A stretch of DNA of 47,587 nt, from assembly GCA_026710945.1 (NCBI GenBank), contig JAPOQA010000022.1, positions 1-47,587 of the forward strand. Direction: 5' to 3'. Below are positions 33,155 through 41,794 of the stretch, one piece after another; within the stretch, counting starts at the first letter, position 1, and the number at the start of each line of letters is the position of its first letter. Under the pieces are notes generated by a model. It saw only the letters and a program-made list of their open reading frames with translations. It had not been told where the DNA came from and made no database searches. The stretch is from Chloroflexota bacterium (lineage in GTDB: Bacteria > Chloroflexota > UBA11872 > VXOZ01). Made by a program: the position numbers and the translations under genes.

Positions 33155-34225
33155 TCACACTTCGCGCAGCGCCTGCACCACAGCGTCGGTGACATCCTGG
33201 GTGGTGGCGGTCCCGCCCAGGTCGGGGGTGCGTACCGTGCCGTTGGCCGTAACCGCTTCCATGGCGTCCATCACGAGTTGTCCGGCTTCGTGCTCGCCCA
33301 GGAAGTCCAGCATCATCGCGCCCGCCCAGAATGCAGCGAGTGGATTGGCGATGTTCTGGCCGTGGATGTCCGGCGCGGAGCCGTGCACCGGCTCGAACAT
33401 GGCCGGATAGCGCCGCGTGGGATCGATGTTCGCGCTGGGCGGCAGTCCCAGGCTCCCCTGCAGCGCACCGCCGAGGTCGGTGAGAATGTCGGCAAAGAGG
33501 TTCGAGGCGACCACCACGTCAAACGACTCAGGACTGGTCACGAACCGCGCTGCGGCAGCGTCCACATGGTACTTGCTCGTTGCGATATCGGGATACTCCT
33601 GGGCCACAGACGCAAAAACTTCGTCCCAGAAGACCATGTTGTACTGCATGGCGTTCGACTTCGTGATGCTCGTGACGCCGCTGCGCCCGTGGGACTGGGC
33701 GTAGTCGAAAGCGTAGCGGATGATGCGCTCCACCGCCGTGCGGGTAAAGACGATATTCTGCAACGCCACCTCGTGGTCGGTGCCCACGTGCACGCGCCCG
33801 CCCACGCCGGAATACTCGCCCTCGGTATTCTCCCGCACGCAGACGAAGTCCACTTCCTCCGGCCCCTTGTCCCGCAGCGGGCCGTCAATGCCCCGCAGCA
33901 GCTTGATCGGGCGCAGGTTGACGTATTGCCGAAAGGCCTTGCGGATTGGCAGCAACAGACCCCACAACGAGATGTGGTCGGGCACCGTGGGATAGCCCAC
34001 CGCGCCGAGATAGATGGCTTGGAACTGTTCCAGTGTCTGTAGCGCGTCGGCAGGCATCATCAGGTCGTGCTGCAGGTAGTACTCGCAGCCCCAGGGGAAG
34101 TCGGTGTAGTTGAGCCGATAACTGCCGGTCACGTCACCGGCGGCAGCGAGCACCTGCTGGCCGGCCGCGATTACGTCCGGCCCAATGCCGTCGCCGCCGA
34201 TGACGGCTATTTCGTACGTCTGCAT
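33155..34225 (-). CDS. Tartrate/D-malate dehydrogenase-like (TtuC/DmlA) beta-decarboxylating dehydrogenase
   Basis: 356 residues from the ATG at 34225 with GAGGAGG 10 bases upstream. The start EIAVIGGDGIGPDVIAAG and the loop with NLRPIKLLRGIDGPL, FVCVRENTEGEYSGVGGR and SITKSNAMQYNMVFWDEVF are those of the isocitrate/isopropylmalate dehydrogenase superfamily. The Asp-rich metal site is in ASNLFADILTDLGGALQGS. GPLRDKGPEEVDFV and ENTEGEYS favour tartrate/D-malate dehydrogenases over LeuB. These use NAD+ and Mn2+ to oxidise and decarboxylate 2-hydroxy diacids. No leu genes are near, which fits a catabolic role. Confidence 0.88.
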   Translation of the reverse strand: MQTYEIAVIGGDGIGPDVIAAGQQVLAAAGDVTGSYRLNYTDFPWGCEYYLQHDLMMPADALQTLEQFQAIYLGAVGYPTVPDHISLWGLLLPIRKAFRQYVNLRPIKLLRGIDGPLRDKGPEEVDFVCVRENTEGEYSGVGGRVHVGTDHEVALQNIVFTRTAVERIIRYAFDYAQSHGRSGVTSITKSNAMQYNMVFWDEVFASVAQEYPDIATSKYHVDAAAARFVTSPESFDVVVASNLFADILTDLGGALQGSLGLPPSANIDPTRRYPAMFEPVHGSAPDIHGQNIANPLAAFWAGAMMLDFLGEHEAGQLVMDAMEAVTANGTVRTPDLGGTATTQDVTDAVVQALREV

Positions 34226-34285
34226 ACGGGGTAGTCCTCCTCATCAGGTTGTTGGACGGTACTCAGAATCGTTTCAAAAGCCATT

Positions 34286-34355
34286 GTCATTCCGTCGCAA
34301 GCGGGAATCCATCTTCGCCACGCACACTCTGGATTCCGGCGAAAGCCGGAATGAC
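34286..34355. repeat. GTCATTCC...GGAATGAC palindromic repeat
   Basis: GTCATTCCGTCGCAAGCGGG at 34286 and GGATTCCGGCGAAAGCCGGA with ATGAC ending at 34355 are inverted copies separated by about 30 bp. The same units are in guaA (41841-41916) and at 47432. Confidence 0.55.
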
Positions 34356-34488
34356 GTTCAGAAAGCTGACCACACACGAGGCAGCGCATAATTCCAGCGC
34401 ACATCACTGCGTCGGTCAAATCAGTCCATGCTATTCTATACGAGACATTGAACCGCCCGATCACGTTAGGCCCATTTGCAGCCGCCCT

Positions 34489-35166
34489 ATGGATAAACAC
34501 ACTCCCTATTATGAACTCTTGGAGGCCATCCGTGACTCCGGTTGTCCTATCTGTCGTTTGGCGATTCGCAGCGGCGACCGTTTCCTGGAGACGTACTCTT
34601 ACGAACACGTCAACGACATAGAGATCCGGGACCTGGTGCGCGCGGCTAAGGGCTTCTGCCACAATCACACCTGGCGGCTCTTCCACGAACACAGCCCGCT
34701 GGGCACCGCATTGACCTACTATGACATTCTCGGCGAAGCCTCGCAGCAAATCGCCGCAGTGAAGGAACAGCAGGGCTTTCTAAGCAGCCTGGCCGGGCGC
34801 GTGCGCAAAGCGCTCACGCCGCAGGGCACGTGTCTCGGCTGCGACGCGCAGAGCAATGCCGAGCAACGGCACATGGGACTGCTGCTGGAAACGCTGCGCG
34901 GCGACCGGGAGGCCCAGGACACGTATGGGATGTCCGACGGCCTCTGCTTGCTCCACTTGCGGGCCGCTTTGCGGTCCCGCCCCCCGCGCGACGCGACGGA
35001 GATCCTACTGCGCGTGCAAGAGCAGCGCATCGCCGCCGTGCGTGAGCAAATGAGCGAGATCGTGCGCAAGGCCGATTATCGTGTGAAAGACCGCGTGACG
35101 CCGGAGGACATCGACAGCTTGCCCGCCGCTCTGGCGCAGGTAGTGGGTAAAGAAGCCTTGGAATAA
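34489..35166 (+). CDS. DUF6062-like protein with duplicated Cys/His motifs
   Basis: 225 residues from the ATG at 34489; upstream frame is repeat sequence. Two similar metal-type sets are visible: C19-P-I-C22 with C57-H-N-H60, and C115-L-G-C118 with C153-L-L-H156. The rest is helical. The pattern fits DUF6062, a family known in Firmicutes and Chloroflexota without a known function; a structural zinc or an iron-sulfur site are both possible. The gene lies 40 bp before a creatininase-family gene in the same direction and could share its transcript. Family naming is from memory of the CPIC...GFCHNH pattern. Confidence 0.7.
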   Translation: MDKHTPYYELLEAIRDSGCPICRLAIRSGDRFLETYSYEHVNDIEIRDLVRAAKGFCHNHTWRLFHEHSPLGTALTYYDILGEASQQIAAVKEQQGFLSSLAGRVRKALTPQGTCLGCDAQSNAEQRHMGLLLETLRGDREAQDTYGMSDGLCLLHLRAALRSRPPRDATEILLRVQEQRIAAVREQMSEIVRKADYRVKDRVTPEDIDSLPAALAQVVGKEALE

Positions 35167-35206
35167 AACCGCCCTGGCTTGCACCCACAAGAGAAAGGAC
35201 CGCACC

Positions 35207-35893
35207 TTGAAATATGAACGGATGTTTCCCGCGGAAGTGGAGGAACAACTCAAGACGCGGCCTATCGCCATTCTGCCGTGGGGCGCCTTGGAGTGGCACG
35301 GCTACCACCTGGCGATCGGCCAGGACGCGCTCAAGGCACAGGGCATCGCCGACCGTTGCGCCGAGGCGGCCGGCGCCATCTCGCTGCCGGTCGTGTGGTG
35401 CGGCTTCCAGACCATGAAGCCCCACGCCGGTTTCAAACATACGCTGGAATTCCGCGATGAGACCGTGCGCACGCTGGCGCGGGAGTACCTGGAGCAACTG
35501 GACGATGAGGGTTTCAAGGTCATCGTCATCATCACGGGACACTACGGCGGGCTGCACGTGCGGGGATTGAAAGAGGTGAGCGAGTGGTACCAGCAACGAC
35601 ACCCGCACCTGAGAGTATGGGCCCTGCCGGAGCATGAGGTGGTGCACGACCTGGGTTACACCGGCGATCACGCCGGTAAATGGGAGACCTCGATCTTCTG
35701 GCACCTGCACCCCGAACTCACCGACGTTAGCCGCTACCGCACGGACCTTACCATGAAGGAGCAGGGCGTCGGCGGCGAAGACCCTTCCGTGCACGCGTCG
35801 CCTGAGCTTGGCGAGATGATCGTGAACGCAATCGCTGAGCGGGTGGCTGCCAGGTGCGGCGAGTTGCTGGCGGAAGTAGTGACCGACACATAG
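35207..35893 (+). CDS. Creatininase-family amidohydrolase (copy 1)
   Basis: 228 residues from a TTG with AAGGA 7 bases upstream. The metal motif is GALEWHGYHLAIGQDALKA (Glu, His and Asp ligands of the family's binuclear site). IITGHYGGLHVRGL and GDHAGKWETSIFWHLHP carry the later His and Glu. Creatininase-type enzymes open cyclic amides (creatinine) or act on formamide-like and lactam metabolites. It differs from the copy at 40620 at most positions, so the substrates are probably different. It ends 5 bp from the convergent SNase gene. Confidence 0.88.
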   Translation: MKYERMFPAEVEEQLKTRPIAILPWGALEWHGYHLAIGQDALKAQGIADRCAEAAGAISLPVVWCGFQTMKPHAGFKHTLEFRDETVRTLAREYLEQLDDEGFKVIVIITGHYGGLHVRGLKEVSEWYQQRHPHLRVWALPEHEVVHDLGYTGDHAGKWETSIFWHLHPELTDVSRYRTDLTMKEQGVGGEDPSVHASPELGEMIVNAIAERVAARCGELLAEVVTDT

Positions 35894-35898
35894 ACGCG

Positions 35899-36450
35899 CT
35901 AGAACTCGCCGTTGCACGTCTCAGCGGCCCAGAGCCCGCGCCCCGCGGCGCGCGCCTCCGCCTCCGCCGCTTTGAACGTCGCCTGGTACCGATACGGCGC
36001 GCTGTAAGTAAACTCGCGCGCGTAACCCTGGCGGATTACCCACTCGTTGTAGAGCACGTCGTCCACCCACGCGTACGCCAGCAGACGGTCGAAACGATCA
36101 CGCCGACCCTGCGACTCATCATATTCCAGCCGCACGGCCTTGCCGGCCAGCAAGTCCTTGGCTTTGGCGGTGGCTTCCTGTCCAAAGCACTGTACGGGCC
36201 GCCCCGGCGCATTCGTTTCCGGCGCGTCTATGCCGATGAGGCGCACGGACTCGAGCCTGCCGCTCATACGCACTTTGATGGTGTCGCCGTCTACGACGGA
36301 GACGACCGGGTAGCTGCCGTCGGCATCGCCCCACGTGGTGAATACCCTGCCAAGCAGAATCCCTGCGATGAGAACGAGGAGCAAGAACCGCCAGCCGAAG
36401 AGCCGTCCTTTGCTCCTTGGCGCAAAGCGCCGTCTGCGTGTCACTGGCAC
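35899..36450 (-). CDS. Membrane-anchored thermonuclease (SNase) family protein
   Basis: 183 residues from a GTG (GGAAAG 8 bases upstream). A basic N-terminus and one hydrophobic helix (FLLLVLIAGILLG, about 22-35) would anchor or export it. The SNase fold follows: VVSVVDGDTIKVRM, VRLIGIDAPETNAPG, then RFDRLLAYAWVDDVLYNEWV and GYAREFTY. Catalytic Arg/Asp/Glu positions (VRLIGIDAPE; RFDRLLAY) are kept. It cleaves DNA or RNA with Ca2+. It could serve nutrient or DNA uptake at the cell surface, but no partner gene is near. Confidence 0.9.
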   Translation of the reverse strand: MPVTRRRRFAPRSKGRLFGWRFLLLVLIAGILLGRVFTTWGDADGSYPVVSVVDGDTIKVRMSGRLESVRLIGIDAPETNAPGRPVQCFGQEATAKAKDLLAGKAVRLEYDESQGRRDRFDRLLAYAWVDDVLYNEWVIRQGYAREFTYSAPYRYQATFKAAEAEARAAGRGLWAAETCNGEF

Positions 36451-36559
36451 TCGCTACTCTTTCCACGACGTCATTTCACCTGCCAATACTAGCAGCACTC
36501 CCCCCTGAAGACGTGACTTCGCCGCGATAGCTCCAGCTTAGAATCCGGCATAGCCCGGA

Positions 36560-36830
36560 TTGCGGGTATTTCCCCCTCACCCCGACCCTCTCCCGCCGGG
36601 AGAGGGAGTAATTCTTGCGCATCCGGCCCGGGGCTAGGCAAAGATCTCCTCCAGGAGAGGGAGGTTTACTCGCCTGCAGGTGAGTTATGCAAAGGTCTTC
36701 TGGGGAGACCTTTGCATAACTCTTCACCTTTGAGGGGGAAGGTTGGGAGGGGGGGTGAAATGACTTGACATCATGCTGTCTTTAGTAGTAAAGGCCCTCT
36801 GGATTCCGGCTTTCGCCGGAATGACGGAGT
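36560..36830. repeat. CCCTCTCC-type repeats and a GGATTCCGGC palindrome
   Basis: CCCTCACCCCGACCCTCTCC at 36571 and GGGAGAGGGAGTAATTCTTG next to it are the dispersed family. GAGTTATGCAAAGGTCTTC and its complement GAGACCTTTGCATAACTC (about 36681-36723) form a long hairpin. CTGGATTCCGGCTTTCGCCG at 36800 is the palindrome family. Confidence 0.55.
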
Positions 36831-36989
36831 TTCGCAAGGGTCTCCCCAGGGAGAGGGAGGAAGACGTTTCCTTCAGGATATTGTCATACAAGGGTGGCCG
36901 AGGAGGCTGTCAGATGAGTTGACTCTATAGGTCGAATCTTGCTGCAACCGGGGCTTCGCGAAGCCCACCCAGCACGACCGGTAGATGAA

Positions 36990-37431
36990 ACCCGGCAGAT
37001 GCAACAGACCAGAAACTACAGACCTGAAGCAATTGGGCAGAAGCAACAGGGCGGAGTCAACAGGCCAGAACCAGCAGGACAAAACCAGCCGGGCAGAACT
37101 AATAGAGCAGAATCAGCAGGGCATTACCAACTCGGCAGAAACCGCACCGAACTGAAAGAGACCGTATCCGTTCGTCCTGAGCTTGTTGAAGTGCTCAAGT
37201 CAGGCAAACTCAGCACGAACGAATTTGGAAACCCGGCAGAAGCATCAGACCTGAAGCATTTGGGCGGAGTCAACAGAGCAGAAGCAACAGGCTAGAACCA
37301 GCAGGACGGAACCAACTGGCCAGAACTAATAAAGTAGAATCAGCAGGGCAATACCAACGCGGCAGAAACCGCACCGAACTGAAAGAAACTGTATCCGTTC
37401 GTCCTGAGCTTGTCGAAGGATGAACGGATAC
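36990..37431. repeat. 14-bp-period minisatellite in a twofold larger duplication
   Basis: Units such as GCAGAAGCAACAGG, GCGGAGTCAACAGG, CCAGAACCAGCAGG and GCAGAATCAGCAGG follow one another every 14 bp. The array of about 200 bp plus a GTATCCGTTCGTCCTGAGC block occurs twice in direct order (36990-37229 and 37230-37431). A 14-bp period does not fit codons, and a frame across it codes only for low-complexity Gln/Asn/Arg-rich residues, so it is not a gene. Confidence 0.65.
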
Positions 37432-37447
37432 CCTTGGCGCAGCCCAC

Positions 37448-38452
37448 TTAGGCCATCCGGTCGTACGTCTCCTCAGTAATGGGATAGCGCAGCGGTTCGT
37501 TATTGAGGGACCGCTCAAGCTCATCCACCATGGCGGCGCCCTGCCGCAGGCGCGTATCGTCGGACTGCCCGGCCATGTGCGGGGTCAAGAAGACGTTTTC
37601 CATCCCGCGCAGCGGGCTGTCCTCGGTCAGCGGTTCCGGGTTGAACACGTCGAGCACCGCGCGGATGCGGCCGGTAGCCAACTCAGCAATCATGTCATCC
37701 TGGTCCACGGCGCGTGCCCGCGCGTTATTGATGAACACGCCGCCATCCTGGAGCAGCTTGAAGTGCTTTGCCGTCACCATGCCGTCCGTTTCCGGCGTGG
37801 TGGGCGCGTGATTGGCGATGACGCGGCAGGTGCTGAAGAGTTCTTCGAGCGAGACGCGGGTTACGTTGAGCGCGGCGGCGCGTTCGTCCGGCAAGTAGGG
37901 GTCGTAGACCGCAATCGGCATGCCGAAGCCCTGCAGCTTCCGGATGACGCGTTGGGCTACATAGCCGCAGCCGATCAGTCCCACCCGTTGGGCTTCCAGC
38001 AGATTGCCGCCGGTGGCGCGGCACTCCGACCAGGGCTTTCCCGCGTGCATCCAGGCATTTTGCCGGTGCGGCCAGCGCAAGCCCAGCAGCATGCCAAACA
38101 CCGTGAATTCCGCCACGGCTTCCGCAATCATCGGCGCGGCGTGGGTGACGGCGATACCTTGTTCCAGCGCGGCTTTTGGGATGAGTCTTCTAATACTTCC
38201 CGCGCTGTGGGTGATGATGCGCAATTCAGTAGCGGCAGCCAAGACCTCCGGTGTAATCTCCGGCGTTCCCCAGCCGGTAATCAGCGCCGTGCAGCCGCCA
38301 ATCCGACCCGCTACATCCGCGCTCGTTAGCCTTTCGTCGTGATCGCCGCCACACACCGTGAAGAGTCCGTTGAGGCGCTCTTCACTCTCCGACGAGAAGA
38401 GACTCGAACGCAGTGTTTTGGTAATTGCGATGAAGAGTTCTGGTTTCGGCAC
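37448..38452 (-). CDS. D-isomer-specific 2-hydroxyacid dehydrogenase
   Basis: 334 residues from the GTG at 38452, chosen because AAGGGAG is 7 bases upstream; the TTG at 38482 lacks one. The catalytic domain bears ITHSAGSIRRLIPKAAL. The Rossmann NAD site is VGLIGCGYVAQRVIRKLQGFG. FINNARARAVDQDDMI is the region of the catalytic Arg, and the His is in ENVFLTPHMAGQSDD with Glu in DVFNPEPLTEDSPL. This is the phosphoglycerate dehydrogenase / hydroxypyruvate reductase superfamily; the exact substrate is not visible. It is divergent from the substrate-binding protein gene. Confidence 0.88.
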   Translation of the reverse strand: MPKPELFIAITKTLRSSLFSSESEERLNGLFTVCGGDHDERLTSADVAGRIGGCTALITGWGTPEITPEVLAAATELRIITHSAGSIRRLIPKAALEQGIAVTHAAPMIAEAVAEFTVFGMLLGLRWPHRQNAWMHAGKPWSECRATGGNLLEAQRVGLIGCGYVAQRVIRKLQGFGMPIAVYDPYLPDERAAALNVTRVSLEELFSTCRVIANHAPTTPETDGMVTAKHFKLLQDGGVFINNARARAVDQDDMIAELATGRIRAVLDVFNPEPLTEDSPLRGMENVFLTPHMAGQSDDTRLRQGAAMVDELERSLNNEPLRYPITEETYDRMA

Positions 38453-38571
38453 AGGAAGTCTCCCTTTGCATTGCCTGGTCAACTATACCGTCAACTCTCC
38501 CGTATGCTACCAGACCCGATTGTGCGGTGCGGTTTGCCGGTGCTGCGGGGCTGAAAAAGGCTGCGTAAGTC

Positions 38572-38598
38572 TTGACGATACGAATGTACCTTTATAAT
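38572..38598 (+). promoter_or_regulatory. Promoter of the substrate-binding protein gene
   Basis: TTGACG (38572-38577) and TATAAT (38593-38598) are 15 bp apart; TAATAT two bases on would give a 17-bp spacer. The region 38578-38610 is AT-rich. The ATG at 38643 follows with AAGGAGGAAGGG as ribosome site. Confidence 0.6.
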
Positions 38599-38642
38599 AT
38601 ACGTCTAAGTTGGCTTCAAAGTGGAAACAAGGAGGAAGGGTC

Positions 38643-39932
38643 ATGTCTCGAGTATTGCGAGCGTTGTTATTGTTCATTGTGGCTGGTGCACTTGTGCTGC
38701 TTGCATCAGCCTGCGCTACGGAGCCGGCCGCCGAACCGGAGATGGCCGAGAAGGAAGAGATGGCAGCCGCGCCCACGGTGAAGATCGGCGTGCTGTTGCC
38801 CTTTACCGGGCCTTTGGGCGAGTTTGGCGCGGCCTTTGAGAAGGCGGCAGCCCTCGCCGAAGAGCACCTGGCCGCAGGCGGCTATCCGGTAGAGATTGTC
38901 TACGGCGACACCGAGACGAATCCCACGGCGGCCGTCGAGGCGGCTCGCAAGCTGGTGGACGTCGACCAGGTGCACGCGGTCATTGGCGCCGCGGCGAGTA
39001 GTTCCAGCTTGGCCGTTGCCGAGTCGGTAACGATCCCCAAGGGCGTGCCGCAGATTTCGTACGCGTCCACGTCACCGCTGCTCACCATTCTGCCCGCTGA
39101 CGAGGGCCAGGACTTCCTCTTCCGCACCGTCCCCTCGGATGCATTGCAAGGCGTGGTGCTGGCGGGCGTCGCTGTGGAGCAGGGCTACACAAACGTGGCC
39201 ATCCTCTACGTCAACAACCCATACGGCCAGGGCCTGAAGGACAACTTCCAGGCCGCGTTCGAGGCTGCGGGCGGCACCGTGAGCGCCGCGGTCCCTCACG
39301 ACGAAGCGGAAGCCACCACCTACGTGGCGGAGCTGCGCAAAGCGATTGAAGGCGAGCCGGAAGTGCTGCTGGCGCTGAGCTATGCCGGTCACGCCACTAT
39401 CTACTTGCGTGAAGCCATCGAGAACGACTTCATCACGAAGTTCCTCTTCGTGGACGGCACGAGATCGGAAGAGATCATCAAGGCCGTAGGCGCTGAGAAT
39501 CTCGAGGGCATGTTCGGCACGGCGCCGGGTTCTGCCGAAACCCCGTCGCTTGAGCTCTTCACGGCAGACTACCAGGCGAAATACGGCGAGTTACCGCCGC
39601 TGCCATTCATGACCAACGTCTATGACTCCATCATCATCGCGGCGTTGGCGGCACTGGCGGCAGAGGTCTCCGGCGCAGAGGTTACGCCGGCCGCGGTGCG
39701 TGACATGCTGCGCACGGTTGCCAATCCAGACGGTGACACGGCGGCAGCGGGCGCGGCCGGTGTGAAGGCCGCCATTGAAGCGCTGCGCGCGGGCGGCAGC
39801 ATCAACTACGAAGGCGCCGCAGGCGCCCATGACTTCGACTCTGATGGCGACGTGGTCACGCCCATCGAAGTTTGGAAGTATGCCGGCGGCACCATCGAGA
39901 GTGTGCGCACGGAGGAGGTCACGATAGAGTAG
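38643..39932 (+). CDS. ABC transporter substrate-binding lipoprotein, branched-chain amino acid (LivJ) type
   Basis: 429 residues from the ATG at 38643 (AGGAGGAAGGG upstream). A lipoprotein signal is clear: VLRALLLFIVAGALVLLASA followed by Cys in the LASAC lipobox. A Glu/Ala/Met-rich linker follows, then the periplasmic-binding type I fold: VKIGVLLPFTGPLGEFGAAF, TNPTAAVEAARKLVD, VHAVIGAAASSSSLAVA and DFLFRTVPSDALQGVVLA. Such proteins bind amino acids, amides or urea. The gene stands alone with its own promoter and terminator, so no permease or ATPase is encoded beside it. Confidence 0.92.
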   Translation: MSRVLRALLLFIVAGALVLLASACATEPAAEPEMAEKEEMAAAPTVKIGVLLPFTGPLGEFGAAFEKAAALAEEHLAAGGYPVEIVYGDTETNPTAAVEAARKLVDVDQVHAVIGAAASSSSLAVAESVTIPKGVPQISYASTSPLLTILPADEGQDFLFRTVPSDALQGVVLAGVAVEQGYTNVAILYVNNPYGQGLKDNFQAAFEAAGGTVSAAVPHDEAEATTYVAELRKAIEGEPEVLLALSYAGHATIYLREAIENDFITKFLFVDGTRSEEIIKAVGAENLEGMFGTAPGSAETPSLELFTADYQAKYGELPPLPFMTNVYDSIIIAALAALAAEVSGAEVTPAAVRDMLRTVANPDGDTAAAGAAGVKAAIEALRAGGSINYEGAAGAHDFDSDGDVVTPIEVWKYAGGTIESVRTEEVTIE

Positions 39933-39964
39933 TCTTCTCCACAGACCTTGTTGCAGAATGTTCA

Positions 39965-40001
39965 CAGAGGGCTGGCACTACGCCGGCCCTCTGCCTTTTT
40001 T
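39965..40001 (+). terminator. Intrinsic terminator of the substrate-binding protein gene
   Basis: CAGAGGGCTGGC (39965-39976) pairs with GCCGGCCCTCTG (39982-39993) with one wobble, then CC and six T. It begins 32 bp beyond the stop. Confidence 0.9.
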
Positions 40002-40067
40002 GCGGTGCACCAAACCAGCGCGGTTGGTCTCTAAAGTCCTGCAAGTTTGTATTGAACGGCAAGAGCT

Positions 40068-40590
40068 CCGGTAGCGCAGGTTTGCAACCTGCGACATCTT
40101 CCCGTGACATCGGGCGACAACGCCAATGCGTAGGATTGAGCACAGGGTGAGGGCTTCTGTGCGACTTTCTACTCTATTCACCAAGCAGAGGAGCCTTGCT
40201 ACTCGTGCACGTCTGTTGCGAAAGCGTTCCTGCTGCGAACCTTCGCCTACCGCCACACTGTAGCGCGGGGGCTTGTCCCCCGCTCCGTATCGCGTGTGGG
40301 GCAGGTCGCGTGGTACAGCACTGAACACCCCGCAGAGTCTATAATCAAGCGCGGACGCCTGACCTTCGCCTACCGCCAATCCGTAGCGCGGAGGCTTTTC
40401 CCCCACGCCGACGACCCTTGCGCGACTTCGCATGCTCCCTCTCCCAAGACTGGGAGAGGGCTGGGGTGAGGGTTGAGAGTTGAAACTGCCCGTTGCGCGT
40501 GAGGGGCAAGCTATGTGGAGAGAGCAGCCAACACCCCGCAGAGTCTATAATCAAGGGAGGAATACGGGCCCGAAGCCATTTCACCAATTA
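40068..40590. repeat. Hairpin repeats and a 26-bp direct repeat with TATAAT
   Basis: 40072-40098 is GTAGCGCAGGTTTGCAACCT + GCG. 40263-40287 is GTAGCGCGGGGGCTTGTCCC + CCGC, and 40382 is a drifted copy. A perfect 26-bp direct repeat begins AACACCCCGCAGAGTCTATA at 40324 and 40529 and contains TATAAT. 40434-40475 is a CCCTCTCC...GGGAGAGGG repeat. No gene is seen in 40002-40619. Confidence 0.6.
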
Positions 40591-40619
40591 CGGCAGCGCT
40601 ACGGAGGAGAGACCACCGC

Positions 40620-41447
40620 ATGACGACCAAGTACCTGTACGGCAAGATGACGTGGCCGGAAATCAAGGAAGCGGCGGCGCAGGAGCGCGTAGCCCTGCTG
40701 CCTACGGGGTGCATCGAGGACCACGGCCCGCACTTGCCGCTGGACGTGGACGTGCTGCTCCCCACCACCATTTGCGAACGCGCGGCGGAATTGGTGCCGG
40801 ACCAATGCGTGGTGGTGCCGGCGGTTGCCCATGGCTACGATCCGCACCACCTCGACTTTCCCGGCGTGATCCACGTGGATGGCGACGTGTTCGTGCGCTA
40901 TCTCGTGGATATCTGCAAGTCGCTCATCCACCATGGCTTTACGCGCATCATCATGCTGAACGGCCATGGTAGCAATACGGCCTTTACCGAAGTGGCCGCC
41001 CGCCTGGCAGTGATTGAGACCGATGGCGTGGGGCTGGTCTATGCGCTGAATCACTGGGGCATCGCCGAAGTGCGCAAGGCGGTGGCCGAACTGCGAGACT
41101 CGCCCCACGGCGGCATGTCCCACGGCGGCGAATTGGAAACGAGCCTGTACCTCGCCATCGACCCCGACAATGTCTATATGGACAAGGCGGCGGCGGAGAT
41201 TCCGCCGGACGTGCCCATGAGCCTGGGTGGCTGGAACGACCTGGTCGCTGGGCGGTCTGAAGAGGCCAACCACGCGGTGGCCATGCCCTATTGGAGCACG
41301 TTTTCCAAGACCGGCGTGCGCGGCGATCCGACGGTAGCCACCGCTGAAAAAGGCCGCAAATTCCTGGAGGCAGGGGCCCGCGGCCTGGCTCAAATGGTAC
41401 GCGACTTGCGGCAGCTCGAAATCAACCCGCGCGTCGATCACCATTAG
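40620..41447 (+). CDS. Creatininase-family amidohydrolase (copy 2)
   Basis: 275 residues from the ATG at 40620 (GGAGGAGA about 10 bases upstream). The metal motif is LLPTGCIEDHGPHLPLDVDV (Glu, His, Asp), and PHGGMSHGGELETSLYLAI and RIIMLNGHGSN bear the other family residues. The length matches creatininase. The enzyme opens cyclic amides such as creatinine, or mycofactocin and related lactams; the precise substrate is unknown. Copy 1 at 35207 is shorter and much diverged, so this is not a recent duplication. A TATAAT in the 26-bp direct repeat at 40545 could be its -10 site. Confidence 0.9.
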   Translation: MTTKYLYGKMTWPEIKEAAAQERVALLPTGCIEDHGPHLPLDVDVLLPTTICERAAELVPDQCVVVPAVAHGYDPHHLDFPGVIHVDGDVFVRYLVDICKSLIHHGFTRIIMLNGHGSNTAFTEVAARLAVIETDGVGLVYALNHWGIAEVRKAVAELRDSPHGGMSHGGELETSLYLAIDPDNVYMDKAAAEIPPDVPMSLGGWNDLVAGRSEEANHAVAMPYWSTFSKTGVRGDPTVATAEKGRKFLEAGARGLAQMVRDLRQLEINPRVDHH

Positions 41448-41509
41448 TGCCGCCTCAGTCCTGCTATGGCAAAGAGCAGGGCCCACTTCTTGTCCCCTCT
41501 CCCTCTGGG

Positions 41510-41664
41510 CTGACAGGGTATGTATTCTATAATCGACTTCACATGTCATTCCGAACGGAGCGTAGCGGAGTGAGGAATCTCAAATACACCCTTGCCGGGG
41601 CGCATCCGGAGCGGACTCTAGATTCCTCGCTGCGCTCGGAATGACAGTTACAAACTCCTGTCAG
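41510..41664. repeat. 155-bp MITE with 8-bp inverted ends and an 11-bp target duplication
   Basis: It begins CTGACAGG and ends CCTGTCAG (41657-41664). Inside are GTCATTCCGAACGGAGCG (from 41544) and its inverted partner GCGCTCGGAATGAC (to 41644). CTCCCTCTGGG is on both sides (41499-41509 and 41665-41675). Removing the element and one copy restores an ordinary CCCTCTCCCTCTGGGTGAGG repeat, so it was inserted into that repeat. Confidence 0.75.
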
Positions 41665-41794
41665 CTCCCTCTGGGTGAGGGCTAGGGTGAGGGGAAGACG
41701 ATAGAACGAGACTAAGCTGAACAAGAACTACCGCCGTTGCCTGACATAGACCGTGCCTCCAACACGCGCATACAGCTAGAAGGAGAACCGCCAC

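Noticed and set aside
34207-34749. Minus-strand 180-residue frame
   Set aside because: Antisense to the DUF6062-like gene and to a palindromic repeat.
36939-37295. Open frame coding Gln/Asn/Arg-rich repeats
   Set aside because: It lies over a 14-bp minisatellite; the period is not a multiple of three and the product is low complexity with no RBS.
36990-37431. CRISPR array
   Set aside because: Units are 14 bp, imperfect and without unique spacers; no cas genes are near.
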